Assembly (NCBI RefSeq): GCF_050908995.1
Contig: NC_135118.1
Span: 20,345,501-20,409,500, forward strand
Length of the DNA: 64,000 nt
Reading direction: 5' to 3'
Source of the DNA: Andrena cerasifolii
Taxonomy: Eukaryota > Arthropoda > Insecta > Hymenoptera > Andrenidae
Notes under the pieces: model-generated
Told to the model about the DNA's origin: nothing
What the model saw: only the letters and a program-made list of their open reading frames with translations
Database searches by the model: none
Shown: piece by piece, positions 47,901 through 58,376 of the stretch
Layout: each line of letters begins with the position of its first letter
Numbering within the stretch: position 1 is the first letter of the stretch
Made by a program: the position numbers and the translations under genes

Positions 47901-50900
47901 TGCAAGTAGAGTAATTCATGCATAAGACAAAACCAATTTTTGTTGTGAGTGAAATCACCCCTTGAAGAAGGTGTAAAGTTTTCTTTGCCGTGGAATATCT
48001 CGAGAACGCTGAAAGATATCGAAAAGAAGTTTAAACAAAAGTTTCATGTTTGTTTTATATCTACAAAACTGCGTAAAAATAATTATCCTTAACTCGATAA
48101 TTACTTTTGCGCAGTTCTGTAGATATAACTTTTGTTGAAACTTCTTTTCGATATCTCCCACCGTTCTCCAGATATTCCACGAAAAAGAAAATTTTACACC
48201 TTCTTCAAGGGGTGATTTCACCCCCAAAACCGCACTATGCCATCAACAAAGAATACGTTTGTGTTACAGATAAGCTATTCTACTTACATAACAAAGTTAT
48301 ATAATATTCTGAATTTTCGGCTTGCCTAACTTCCCTTGTCAGTGAAACTTACGTGTATCCAACTAATTCTCAAATCCATACGGAAACAATATATTCAAAC
48401 TATTCGACTTCTTTCGTCCCGTGGAATTCACCCCCTTCTCGATTCCACCGCAATACTTACATCCACCCTGTATTTCATTCAACGCATCGATGAAAGTGCA
48501 TTTCGCTTATCAAACAAGAATTAGCCGAAGGCTCCGACTAATTACATTCGATTTAATACTCCAGGTACCGAGGAACTTTCCGCGAAAGCCAGCCGGGACG
48601 TCGTCAGACGCGGGCCCTTCATCCATTTACGTAAGTAGCATCAGCCTCGATATTAATTGCTGTTAATTACCATCTTCGCGACGGACGACGGGGCGAGCGG
48701 CGGTTAGCAGGGATCGGGGCAGAAATATTTCGCAACGGGCGGCAATAATTCCGAAGCCGGAGCAATTAAGGGCGAAAGCACGATCCGGCTTTCCGGCCCG
48801 TCCGAAACTAATCAACGAACTTGGTCAAGTCACTTTGATATCTCGAGTGTCCGACTTCCGGCGGCCTTTCGTCGTTGTGCCCCGCGCGAACGACTGACTT
48901 TTAATATAGATCTCTTAGCAGGAACGAGTTAGGGGCGAAACTTTTTCCATTGTCCCCGGGTATAGATTACCAATCCGGAGCTATAGTCGCGAGGCTCGGT
49001 ATAATCAAAGGCACCGGATGCGTTTCACGACTCTTTTTGTTTCCTCATCATCCCAGCCACCCTCTCCGCCGCCGCTGCTACCCCCCTGATCGTAATTTAG
49101 CCGTAATAACGGTGCACGCGATTTTGTCATTTATTTGCGTGCACATCTAACTGCCAAAGACACGGCGAAACGGACGCTGATGTTTTCGAGGAAACCGTTA
49201 ACGTGCCTATGATTTCCTACAACGTCACCGCGGTGGAACGCGCGTTGACGGTAAGCGGCCGTCGAGTTTTCCATCGGGTCTTTTCGGAGAGTCGAAAGTC
49301 CCGCAGGGTTAAGCTACTTTTAAAAGATCGTTTGGATGCGTGATTAATGAAACCTTAGAACTTTTTGAGCTGTTGAATGAATACTTTGTACTTGGACTTG
49401 ACGGTGTATATCTTATCACCCCTATCGCTTTTGAACTTACGAAGAAGTGACAAGAATAAGAGAGACTTTATTCCACGCTGATCAACTGATCAACCTTTAT
49501 TCCCGTCAGCTTCTAGCAAGGTCAGGCTCAATGTAGACACCAGGACGTACACTATTCTCCTGCGATTTTCACCAAACGAACCTTGGGGTATTCGCAAATA
49601 TTTTTATTCCCCGGGCAATCGAGTTTTATCGGAGCTAACACCGGCTATCGATAATATCTCGCGCGGTTATCGTGGTCCGAGGCGAACACCCGGCTACCGG
49701 ATTAAACGGTACAATTACCGAACTTATTGATAGAACGGGACAATGATTTAATGGCCGCTGTACCGCCAGCGTAATTACCGGCAACGGTATTAATCGGTTG
49801 CGTCGCTGTCCCCGTGGTTTATTAATAAATATTTCTAGCGGGCCGTCGCGGTTTCGTTTTACCGCCAAACTTTCATCGATAGACGTTTTAAAAGCTGATC
49901 AATTAGCGCGCTTTATCGGGGCGAGTTTACGGCGCGGTGCTCGAGGACTGGACTCTTGGCGAGTGTTTATAAGATGTTCCATCCATTGGAAAGCACGAGG
50001 AATAGACGTTATGTAAAAGAGAGCATCCGGGCATCCTCTTTCGGTTTCACACACCCAATATCCGCGTGCAATTTGCAGCAGTGATAGGATCGGCGCGAGC
50101 TCGTGACAGTACGCATCACACACACACACACACCCGTCCGTGCCGAAGACGGACAGGCTACATTCGCACACATGAACACGCACCCGACACAACAAGGTGG
50201 TTGTTTAGTTTTCCCGTACGTGTCACCGTACACTGGTGTGTTTCCAGGGGCGTTAGATCCTTTTCTCGCTTACGGGAAACCATCTTTCCCCGTTCTCTCT
50301 ATGCTCTCGTTACACTATGCGGCAGCCTATACGCAGCGGCTCGTCTAATCGAGCCGTGTGCCGCCGACTCGTCTCGTGCTGAAGTCGACGGCCAGGTATT
50401 TGCATACACAGCGAGCGTCTCGATCGAGATTGTCGTCCTGGACCACTGTCGCGGACGATTCTCGTCAAGGTGCTCTTTGTTGGTCGCACACTGTGCTTAA
50501 TTGCCGGATTAGACGCGTGTTTCGATTGATCGCGGCGGGGGACAGACTCGATTCGATCTCTGATGTCCGTTGGCGGAACGAGGATTCACTGCCTTTGGAT
50601 AGCCTTCAAAGGAGTTCCACCTGGGTTTCATAGAATTCGAAGCTTGGCAGGATATTTTACTCGGGGATACAATCGTGAAGCTTTCAATCAGCCTAAAGTT
50701 CTATACCGATCACTCATCGATCCTTCAACCCTTCCTGCTCCTGTATGTCAACCATTCCGAACACTCAAATTCCTTCCGTTTCAAGCTTCCGCGGGTTGCG
50801 TCGATTCCCTTGTCGTGGTCGCGATTCCTCGAAACACGCGTCCAATCGCGCGTGTTCACAATGTCACACAGGTAACAGTGATCGTGAACACTCTAGAGAA

Positions 50901-53900
50901 CCCAATAAGAGTGAGCGAGAGCGGGTGAGTGAGTGAGTGAGCGAGTGAGTGACTGAGTGACTGAGTGAGTGAGTGAGTGAGTGAGTGAGTGAGAGAGTAA
51001 GTGAGTGAGTGAGTGAGTGAGTGAGTGAGTGAGTGAGTGTGTGAGTGAGTGAGTGAGAGAGTAAGTGATTGAGTGAGTGAGTGAGTAAGTGAGTGAGTGA
51101 GTGAGTGAGTGAGTCAGAGAGTGAGTGAGTGAGTGAATGTGTGAATGTGTGAGTGAATGTGTGAAGTGAGTGAGTGAGAGATTGAGTGAGTGAGTGAGTA
51201 AGTAAGTAAGTGAGTGAGTGAGTGAGTGAGTGAGAGAGTAAGTGACTGAGTGAGTGAGTGAGTGGGTGAATGAGTGAATGAGTGAGTGAGTGAGTGAGTG
51301 AGTGAGTGAGTGAGTGAGTGAGTGAGTGAGTGAGTGAGTGAGTGAGTGAATGAGTTAGACGGAGTGAATGAAGGTGATCCACGGCGATGACGCCGGATCA
51401 GTGTGGCTGACTATTGTCGGGTGAGCGTGTGTAAAGTGGCGAGTGATGGACAGACAGACAGACAGATAGATAGATAGCTAGAGAGGAGAAGATAGAGAAG
51501 ACAGAGGGAAGTAAGGGTTAGGTGGAAACAGGAAGGGATTTGGGGTTGGGGTGGGTTCACGTTGAGAAGGGGTTGGATCGTGGTTGTCCGGGTAACGATA
51601 TTTCGTATGAGCGTGTAAAAGAAGAACATACGAGATTTTTTTAGTCTCTTTCCGTTTTTTTTTTCTCTCTTACGCTCGACGCGTATATGTACACACGGTA
51701 GGAGCGTCTTTCTGAGCGTATCTGAAAAAGGAGTGAAAGCGATGTACAGTTGAGTCGCGTTTATTCAACGGCAATCGACCATCCATCTGAATGACACTCT
51801 CTGATTGACTTCCGATTGAGTCGAATCTTTGTTCGAAACTAACAGGGGAACATGTCAAAGTGACAATTGTTGATTTTTATGCGACTTTGGTGGAAAGTAG
51901 TTCTTACAAAAGTATTTCACATGTATTATTTTTTATCCGCTGATATTAATATTGAAGGGGTGAAAATAGGCCTAAAAGTTGAGGGCGGGAAACATGTTTG
52001 GTCGAATAACTTGGAAACTACTGGAGCTAGAGGAATATTGTAAATGGCAAAGTTGTGTATTTTCTAATAAGGAATACAGCTGTGCAGACTTAAAAAAATC
52101 GATTTTTTTAACGTATTATTTAAATAAACTTTTTTTTTTATTCTGTTTGCACAGCTGCTTTCCTTATTAGAAAATACACGATTTTGCCATTTACACAGTT
52201 TTCCTAGCTCCAGCAGTTCTCGCTCTCAACTTTGAGGGTCGTTTTCACCCCTTCCACACAAATGCCAGCCGCTAAGAAAAATACGTGTCACATATGTTTG
52301 TAAGAACTACTTTCCACCAAAGTCGTATAAAAATCGGCGATTGTCACTTCGGTATGTTCCCTTGTAAGACTTACCTAGTGCATACCATCGATATCTGTCG
52401 GATATATTGTTCATTTGGATCGAACCTCGTCCAGGGTTGGACCTGTTCTGATAAAATGTCGATTCCATTTTGATAAAAAAAAAAGTCGATAGTATGCCCT
52501 AGGCCTATGTCGAGGGAGATCTGTAATTTGGAGCTAGTTCTTTGGTGTAGTTACGTGTTGATGTTACGCGGGGCGAACGTTAAGGTGCGTGATTCTTAAC
52601 GCCGATCGGCATTCTCAGGATCGACACTGTTGATGCATAATGATAAAACAGGGATCGTATGTTTCCATGTAACGTATGTGGCGTGTCTGTGTAACAGTGG
52701 ACAGAGGCGAAGGATGTCGAATCTTTCTCAGACTGTCTCCTCAGTTTCGTATGTAATGTATATACGTATGCATTTATACACGCGCACGTGCGTACTTACA
52801 GCTCTCGATCTCGATATGGCAGAGCTGTCGGTCCATGGGAAAGTATTGCAGATTCATTGGACACGATGCTGTGATCGTTAAACTGCAACAAACGTAAAAA
52901 TTCCGTTCAGTGTGTCTACCCCGTAGCTATCTTGGGTAATGACGTTTCTCTAATTACGTAAATTACGTCTCTTCGAATGATATCCTATTGTTTCCTATGA
53001 ACACAGAAACACCACGGTGATTACAGCTTAGAATCCGATTTTGTATTTTGTAAGATATTGACTGAATACTTTGAACTCGCAAGGAAACGTTTCTAAGCTG
53101 AAAATTCTGATTTTAACGAAACTTCGTGTGAATGCAGAGCATATAGGAGTGTGTAAGGAGCAACTTTTACATTTACATTCACTGAAGGGGTGAAATCCAC
53201 CCTTAAAGTTATCACGTCTTTTCGTTTTTTTAATATAACTTTGTTTTTCTTTTAGTTGTGTGATAGAGCATATAAATTCAAAAATATCTTTAAGTATTTA
53301 AACTTATGTTCTATCTCGATTTTTCGGCTTGGGAATGTTTCCTTTTGAGAAGAAGGGGAATTATTCCTCATCAATCTATCTCAGTGTTTTCCCTATTCTA
53401 CCACATTTGGATCAGCTTTAAGGAGTCTTTCTAATGTGATGGCTGAAAAAACACAATTTTTCGGGAATTAAAAAAAGAAACAAGTGCTGCACGCAGGTAG
53501 CATTTTGCACGTTTGTAGCTTCACTCTATCACCTTTTCAGACTATAAAAAATTTAAGTAACGTCTAAACTATACAATTTTAATTTTAAAGTAACGTCCAT
53601 TGAGTGTGCCTGATATATTTGAATTGGATCGGGACTTTTGGTTTTTTGGCAATCAGGTCTGGCATCTGGAAGGGTATTGTTCTCTTCACGATGCTCTATT
53701 CCGCTGTAAATGGTTATTTTTATTTACAAATTTTTTATAGCCTTAAAAGGTGATAGAATAAAGCTACAAACGCGCAAAATGATACGGGCAGTGCTTCTTT
53801 CTTTTTTTAATTCTCGAAAAATTAAGTTTTTTCAGCCGTCACACTAGGAAGTCTTCCTAAGTTTCTAGATGAAGAAGGGAATGTAATATAAAGGAAAAAG

Positions 53901-55762
53901 TGAGCACAGGGAAGTCATGTATGTATGGATCGTCTGAATATAGCAGTGGCGTTAATGCCAGAACTCTCCAGACTGGTTTGCAGCAGGTTAGATAGGATCT
54001 GGGTAGAGGAAGAATGGAGTGGAAGCGGTGGCGACCGAGGCTGGGAACAAATTTGTTGTGGCTGGTATATACAATTGCTTCCTCAAGTGTCTCGGTTGCT
54101 CCTTGGCGGTAAGGGGTATCGAACCTGGGCTGCAATCGCGCCTGAACGTGACAGTTGCATCGCGCGGCTCTTTTCGTAGAAGAAAATCTATTCCATTACT
54201 TGAAAATCCCCCTTGGTTCTTGAATCCATCGATTCCCTTTTCGCCGGCATTGTGTAATGACTTTTCTCTAGAGCTTCCGTATTTTCACAAGTGAAGGACT
54301 CGATCTATAGTTGGATCGTGACACCTCGAATAATACTAAACATCTCAAACGATTCATATGGAATTCCTACATGTCACAGTAGACTTTTATATCATTTGCG
54401 ATAGTGGCGCACCCAGAGGGTTGGGGCAAGGAGCCCCGGCACCCCTCAAAGAAGGGGTTTTGTAAAAGGCAAAGGAAACTGGAATTTATTGTTTAAAATA
54501 TTTTTGTCCCTTCAACTCGGCTTCCCCCAAGATTAAATCCTGACAAGGAACACTATTCAATTGATGATAGAATGGCGCAGATTTTTTTTATATAGATCGA
54601 AAGTATATGTCACAAAGGTGACAAAAATGTAAATTGAAAATGCTTCCGAAAGCTGGTCTGACCTTGAAAAATCGACAAAGGTGAAACCGGGGAAAGAAGA
54701 AAAATGAGGGAAAGAGAATGACAAATCCGTGTGTTCAAATTTAATTATCTCTATTATATGAAAATACATTATAGTAAATGAATGATAATAGATTAATGAT
54801 GAATAATAATTAGAAAAAATTAGTGATAATAAATTATAATGAACTAATGAAATCACAGCAGTGGGTAATATTTATGATAATCTTGTCCACAAGAAGGTTT
54901 AAAACAGTGATTGAAGCAATAATAAATTTCACAATGACTGCAACAGCGAACACTGTTTCTTTCACACCTTGATCAACTAGACAGTCTAAACATGCTACTG
55001 ACATCATTAGTATTATCTTTTATTATCATTAATTTTTCTTATTATTATCTATCATTAATGAATTATCATTCATTTACTATACTGTATTTTCATATAATAG
55101 AGATATTTAAATTTGAACAGACAGATTTGTCATTCTGTTCCCTCATTTTTCTTTTTTCCCCTGTTCCACCATTGTTGATTATTCAATGCCAGACCAGCTG
55201 TTGGGAGCATCTTTAATTTACATTTTCGTGACCTTCGTGACAAATACTTTCAATCTATATATACTAAAATCTGCGTGATCCCATCATCAATTAAATAGTG
55301 TTCCTTGTGAGTGCGCCACTGATTTGCGATATACAATTGATTCTATCGTTAAAAAACTTAGATCACCTGGCAGATCAAATGCTTTCATTAGGTGTCGAAA
55401 ACTTCAAACGAACCAACTTATTTAACTGCATTCGCACTGATAGCTAGCCAGGTAGACGGGCAACGCGGTGGCAACGGTAATCAAGAAGAACGCGCGCAGT
55501 TTCGGAATTCGTTATGAAAGTCGTTCTTAACTCACCGTATACTACGCGTGATGCTCCCCGAGTGATGAATACGAATGAACTCGTTGCTGGTGGTAGCGAT
55601 GTGAAAGTACGACTGCTTCTCGTTGACGAAGAAGGTGTCGGGCACCCAGATGTTCTTGATGAACTCCGAGCCGACGCTCAGCGTCTCGACGTCCTGTTGT
55701 TTGGTGAACGCGAGCCTCGGGTCCGTCCAGAATTGCCGGAAGTAAAAATCCAGCGTGAAGTC
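35756..55762 (-). CDS. Rdl: GABA-gated chloride channel subunit RDL (3' part of gene, 8 exons seen)
   Basis: Cys-loop ligand-gated anion channel of the neuronal plasma membrane, the target of cyclodienes, fipronil and isoxazolines. Minus-strand exons: 55536-55762, 52800-52882, then one of two alternatives (42599-42736 or 41212-41349), 39590-39874, 39123-39271, 37416-37560, 35756-35901. All junctions are GT-AG with matching phase, giving 390 residues to the stop. The Cys-loop, TM1-TM4 and TM2 motif NATPARVALG match RDL rather than LCCH3 or GRD. The alanine of ARVALG is the resistance site (A301/A302 in Drosophila numbering) and is the susceptible form here. The exons for the signal peptide and first part of the ligand-binding domain were not found and are presumed to lie beyond 64000. 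Compared with Drosophila, the TM3-TM4 loop lacks the long Gly/His-rich stretch. Confidence 0.97.
36610..37223. mobile_element. Foldback MITE flanked by TTAA, in the last Rdl intron
   Basis: 614 bp between TTAA tetranucleotides (36606-36609 and 37224-37227), with termini GGGTACT and AGTACCC. The two halves are inverted, diverged copies: for example GAAGCATTTCTATTCCAATT near 36640 against AATCGAAACAGAAATGCTTC near 37160. TTAA targets are typical of piggyBac-type elements. No ORF is present. The left end itself lies in a small hairpin, CGACTGCCTAGT with ACTTGGCAGTCG around the TTAA. Confidence 0.7.
37416..37560 (-). CDS. Rdl: Rdl exon for the distal TM3-TM4 loop
   Basis: Starts EVRFKVHDPKAHSKGGTLEN and ends ISKLYG. 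The motif is highly conserved among insect RDL proteins. Acceptor GTCCAG|GAGG at 37560, donor TTTACG|gtacga at 37416. Confidence 0.95.
39123..39271 (-). CDS. Rdl: Rdl exon for the end of TM3 and proximal intracellular loop
   Basis: Encodes EYATVGYMAKRIQMRKNRF, then a loop with the collagen-like stretch NPGPPGVPGDHGDHAPKQT. The acceptor is CCGTAG|AGTACG at 39271 and the donor CAAACT|gtgagt. The upstream intron (39272-39589) is open and in frame. Confidence 0.96.
39590..39874 (-). CDS. Rdl: Rdl exon for TM1, TM2 and most of TM3
   Basis: Encodes NYSRLACEIQFVRSMG, TM1 ([20 protein letters not shown]), TM2 (ARVALGVTTVLTMTTLMSS) and the start of TM3 ([20 protein letters not shown]). The PAR motif at the inner end of TM2 is the anion-selectivity signature. 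The channel-lining alanine is wild type. The asparagine of NRNATP corresponds to an A-to-I edited site in Drosophila Rdl, known there and not shown here. Confidence 0.98.
41212..41349 (-). CDS. Rdl: Rdl mutually exclusive loop F exon, downstream version
   Basis: 138 nt, entered with one base of a split Phe codon and left with one base of Gly, the same phases and length as the exon at 42599-42736. Encodes GYTMRDIRYKWNEGPNSVG then SNEVSLPQFKVLGHRQRAM and EISLTTG. Acceptor TTTTTTCAG|TCGG, donor CTACTG|gtaacg. It corresponds to one of the two alternative exon 6 forms of Drosophila Rdl. Confidence 0.95.
41549..41570. repeat. (CT)n microsatellite
   Basis: About 11 CT dinucleotides in the intron between the two alternative Rdl exons; polypyrimidine on the plus strand, purine on the sense strand. 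Confidence 0.85.
42599..42736 (-). CDS. Rdl: Rdl mutually exclusive loop F exon, upstream version
   Basis: 138 nt. Encodes GYTMRDIRYKWNAGLQSVG then SNEVELPQFRVLGHRQRHS and TIHLSTG. It differs from the downstream version at 11 of 47 residues, all in the loop F half, while the first 13 residues are identical. Acceptor CCCGGCAG|TTGG, donor TCTACAG|gtagat. Both exons join the Cys-loop exon and the TM1 exon in frame. Confidence 0.95.
44766..44802. repeat. (CA)n microsatellite
   Basis: About 37 bp of CA with CG interruptions inside the 10-kb Rdl intron. Confidence 0.9.
46280..46335. repeat. (GGT)n trinucleotide repeat
   Basis: Interrupted GGT/AGT repeat. On the minus strand it reads as the poly-Thr stretch of a spurious 143-codon ORF. 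Confidence 0.85.
47249..47281. repeat. (CCCCCT)n tract
   Basis: Five consecutive C-runs of five to six separated by single T. The Rdl sense strand therefore has five GGGGG runs with one-base loops, a strong G-quadruplex pattern within an intron. Confidence 0.9.
47852..48338. mobile_element. Foldback element, CAAGGGAA-ended family, copy 1
   Basis: 487 bp that is almost entirely one palindrome: arms of about 240 bp meet near 48090. The ends are CAAGGGAAGTTAGGCAA and its complement TTGCCTAACTTCCCTTG. Internal landmarks are TGAAATCACCCCTTGAAGAA on the left and TTCTTCAAGGGGTGATTTCA on the right. No ORF. The target duplication is uncertain (CCA left, TCA right). A related copy is at 63474-63917. 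Confidence 0.82.
50115..50133. repeat. (CA)n microsatellite
   Basis: Nine CA dinucleotides in the 10-kb Rdl intron. Confidence 0.85.
50926..51352. repeat. 427-bp GAGT tetranucleotide tract with higher-order structure
   Basis: About one hundred tandem GAGT (TGAG) units with point variants. Variant blocks GAGAGAGTAAGTGA recur near 50991, 51056 and 51233, hinting at unequal exchange between larger units. In the minus frame it stays open as a THSLTHSL repeat of about 150 residues, which is an artefact of a 4-bp repeat read in codons. Confidence 0.95.
51449..51477. repeat. (GACA)n-(GATA)n compound microsatellite
   Basis: Four GACA units followed by three GATA units, just below the GAGT tract. 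Confidence 0.9.
51843..52364. mobile_element. Foldback element with TAA target duplication
   Basis: 522 bp with inverted arms: CAGGGGAACATGTCAAAGTG at the left end and, on the opposite strand at the right end, CAAGGGAACATACCGAAGTG. TAA lies on both flanks (51840-51842 and 52365-52367). The centre near 52115 pairs AATAAGGAATACAGCTGTGC with GCACAGCTGCTTTCCTTATT. No ORF. The termini share CARGGGAA with the element at 47852. Confidence 0.82.
52800..52882 (-). CDS. Rdl: Rdl Cys-loop exon
   Basis: 83 nt encoding LTITASCPMNLQYFPMDRQ then LCHIEIES. The two cysteines are separated by exactly 13 residues, the signature disulphide loop of pentameric receptors. Acceptor TTGCAG|TTTAACG, donor GAGCT|gtaagt. 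Confidence 0.97.
53421..53860. mobile_element. Diverged foldback element
   Basis: About 440 bp with arms 53421-53555 and 53735-53860. Paired landmarks are GTGATGGCTGAAAAAACA with TTTTTTCAGCCGTCACAC, and GTTTGTAGCTTCACTCTATC with GATAGAATAAAGCTACAAAC. Arm identity is roughly 80 per cent by eye, so it is older than its neighbours. The exact ends and target duplication were not resolved. Confidence 0.65.
54402..55321. mobile_element. hAT-type foldback element with 8-bp target duplication
   Basis: 920 bp flanked by identical ATTTGCGA repeats (54394-54401 and 55322-55329). The termini are TAGTGGCGCAC and GTGCGCCACTG, of the hAT CAGTGGCGCAC type. Subterminal inverted arms of about 300 bp (roughly 54540-54850 and 55010-55305) include GAACACTATTCAATTGATGA against TCATCAATTAAATAGTGTTC. 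No transposase ORF. Confidence 0.85.
55536..55762 (-). CDS. Rdl: Rdl exon for the ligand-binding domain
   Basis: Begins DFTLDFYFRQFWTDPRLAFT and continues through VETLSVGSEFIKNIWVPDTF, FVNEKQSYFHIATTSNEFIR and HHSGSITRSIR. WVPDTFF (loop A region) and FHIATTS (loop E region) are family hallmarks. The acceptor is placed at CTCTCCTGCCAG|GACTTC, preceded by a good polypyrimidine stretch; the previous exon should end in phase 0 with a Met codon. It is the most upstream Rdl exon found here. Confidence 0.95.
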
Positions 55763-57224
55763 CTGGCAGGAGAGATCGGAGGAGCTTTCATTAGACACTG
55801 TTTCGTCATAATCGCAGATGGTCCAAGGCGCGCGTAAGAACGACATGGAAAAACGTAAAAGTCACAGGGGCACCGTTATCGAATCTAAGCAACCAGTGTC
55901 CCGCTCCTCGTCGTCGCGACGATTCGAGAATGGTAGCAATGGCTCCAACCGCGGGTGGAACGAACAATGGAGCCGCGACGCGCGTGAACTAACAACGTTA
56001 CGTTCGAACGTACAGCGAGCTCGTTGGAAATAATAAAATCTCGCCGCCGCGCGAGGAAGAAAGCAAACGCGAGCCAGATATCGCGGCTAGATAACGCGGA
56101 CCGCCTGTTTCACGGTCTGATCCTGGTTCGTGCGAATAAATAGATTTACATCGATTAAATACACCCTGATTTATTCGATACGCCGCGCGTTCAAAATACG
56201 CGGCTTATCTATCGGCGTACACAACGGGCTCACGCTCGAATATTCACGAGCCTTGAAATGCCTACACGGGCGATCGTACAGGGTGTTTCAGGTTGCTCCA
56301 CCCGCGCAACTATAGATGAAATAATAAGCGATATTCGAAAGACGGTCAGGTAAAAATTTAAGGGTCCTGCTGGGGACATTACACAGTGGTCGTGACTTTT
56401 CTTTTTAAATAAAGGCTGTTCGAATATCCGAAGACTTGCCATCCCTTTCGTAATAAGTTGATATTTCAATGGTGCACGAGAAGTCTTATTTTGTAACTTT
56501 TCTTAAAATTAATTCGCAAACTTATTACTCAACTACTGAATATGTATAGTGCTTAAAAATAATAAAAAAAATTATAATGGTCTTCAAATTTCCGCAACGC
56601 ATTCATTTAAAAAGGTACAACCACCCTACGATGTCCCTTCGAACCCCTCGACTTCACGTCGAAAGCATCGACACTGACCTCGCCCATACCGATAATGCTA
56701 TTGTTTATTAATTTTATCTTGCACTTCCCTGAATCGATCTTGGCGCAACACCCGCTAAATGTCATCAGGCAAAACATTCCCTAAAACCATTTAATTCTCT
56801 TTTACGTTTTTCCTCGCCCCTTTTGCGCGCCTGTTTCTCTCTCGGTGTGGGAGGTAGGCGGAAGGGAAATTCAGCGTCTTTCCACGGGAGTGAATTATCT
56901 TGCGAGACAGAGATAGACAGAGAGATAGAGATAGAAAGATATATATATATAGAGAGAGAAAGATCGCTGTACACGAGATAGTCGCGAGATTAAAACGAGA
57001 TCGAGGAAATAGCGAGACGTAAGACGGGGGGAAACGATACGTAGAGCGACGCGATCGGATAAGACAGGGGCTCGAGCGGTCGGTAATGGGAGAGGAAACG
57101 CAGAACTGAGATCGTGAACGTCGACAGGTACCTTAAAACCCTTGTCGACCGATATCGTCGGCGTCTCTGTGTCCGTACAACCGTGTCGTGGTTATCGTAA
57201 CGCGCGAAATCGGCTACTTGAACA

Positions 57225-57268
57225 CTCACGTAACCCTATCGAGGCCTCCTTCAACGTTCCGTTTCACC
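57225..57268. repeat. Duplicated 44-bp block, copy 1
   Basis: Begins CTCACGTAACCCTATCGAGG and ends CAACGTTCCGTTTCACC. It matches 58377-58420 at 39 of 44 positions in the same orientation; weaker similarity continues for some 60 bp on the right. Function unknown. Confidence 0.75.
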
Positions 57269-58376
57269 CAGCCCTCTGTGCCAACCTCGGATTAATTCGA
57301 CCGGCTAAATTCCCTTTAGGCAAACCGTCCTGGACGCCAGTCTGCCGCTGAGCTTCTCACTCGTTCTGTCGTTTATTCCAGCCATGCAATGGGATTTTGG
57401 ATTCCAACAACGTTTCTGCTCAAGTACGCGACGGATAATTGCGGCCGCGCGCACTCGAATTTGTGTGAATCTGCCTTGGCCACGTCGAGCGCGTGATGCG
57501 AAAGTGAATTGAGTGGTTCTTCCGTTTTTTTTTTTTTATAACTTTCTGATAAGTGACTCTTTTTATCGGGTGCGTAACTTTCAGGTGACTGACACGTGTA
57601 ATAAAGTTCATTGGCGAATCATGGGGCACAGCCGGGCATTAACTAAATAAAACATTTAAATAACGCATCGCAGAAAAGTGACTTTAACTTTAGATTATTC
57701 GATGAATGAAGTTACTTTTTTTATTCGTCGAGCGTTTCAACTTCAGCGTCGAATAAATTCGGGCGGAATAAAAAAAAATAAGTTAACTCGGATTAACTTT
57801 ATTCGAAAAATGACGAATAATTTTTTTTTTTAACATTTTTCGTTCTCCAAACTTTTGATTTAAATAATCCACAATTTTTATTTGAATAACAATTTTGCCC
57901 ATCTCTAATTAATTTTATTTCTAAAAATTCTATACGCTGGCTACTTGTTCTGATATCAATCCGTCGCTGCTGTTTTAGTTGTTGCATCGTTTATTTAGGC
58001 GACTCTATGAACCTTTGAAACCTTCTCCGGAGCAAATAAACGACTGCTTTTGGGTTGCAACGAGTTGGTAGCCTGCTTCGCGTGGCACGGATGAGAAAGC
58101 TGCGATAGGAAGTTTCGATACGTAGTATTCTTATCAGAAACTGGCTTAAAACAGTGAAACCACAGTGTCCAATATTATAACAGTGCTGACTGCTCGATGA
58201 AGATCGTTGGCGAGATATCAAGACGCGAACAATATTCATTACGTAATCGGTAGAGCGTGATTAATCGAGGCCCATAGGAAACTGTGCAGATTGCATACAT
58301 ATTATGTAACCAAGTATACGATTCACCCGCATTAAGACTGAATTAAGAGATTGTAAATTGCAAAATCGATACAACC

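Larger units (their letters stand above)
42737..52799. other. 10-kb Rdl intron
   Basis: Contains two foldback elements (47852-48338 and 51843-52364), CA, GGT, CCCCCT and GAGT repeats, and otherwise ordinary intronic DNA. Scattered ORFs up to about 170 codons are explained by the repeats or lack any domain. No nested gene was recognised on either strand. Confidence 0.6.
52883..55535. other. 2.65-kb Rdl intron between the ligand-binding exon and the Cys-loop exon
   Basis: About half of it is made of two foldback elements (53421-53860 and 54402-55321). Around 53180-53400 a further stretch with GAAGGGGTGAAATCCACCC resembles the internal sequence of the CAAGGGAA family and may be a decayed copy. 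A segment at 53925-54290 is open for about 90 codons in several frames, but no homology was recognised. Confidence 0.55.

Noticed and set aside
50926..51352. CRISPR-like array
   Set aside because: The repeats are 4-bp tandem units without unique spacers, in a eukaryotic intron.
50864..51382. 172-codon minus-strand ORF with repeated THSL
   Set aside because: It is a 4-bp repeat read in codons; no stop can arise from the unit in this frame, and it sits in an Rdl intron without splice partners.
54100..54130. Minus-strand GGTTCGATACC, another tRNA B-box-like word
   Set aside because: The T stem does not pair and no cloverleaf can be drawn; taken as chance.
35756..55762. Assignment to LCCH3 or GRD instead of RDL
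   Set aside because: TM2 NATPARVALG, the TM3 sequence and the loop EVRFKVHDPKAHSKGGTLEN are RDL-specific; LCCH3 and GRD differ in all three.
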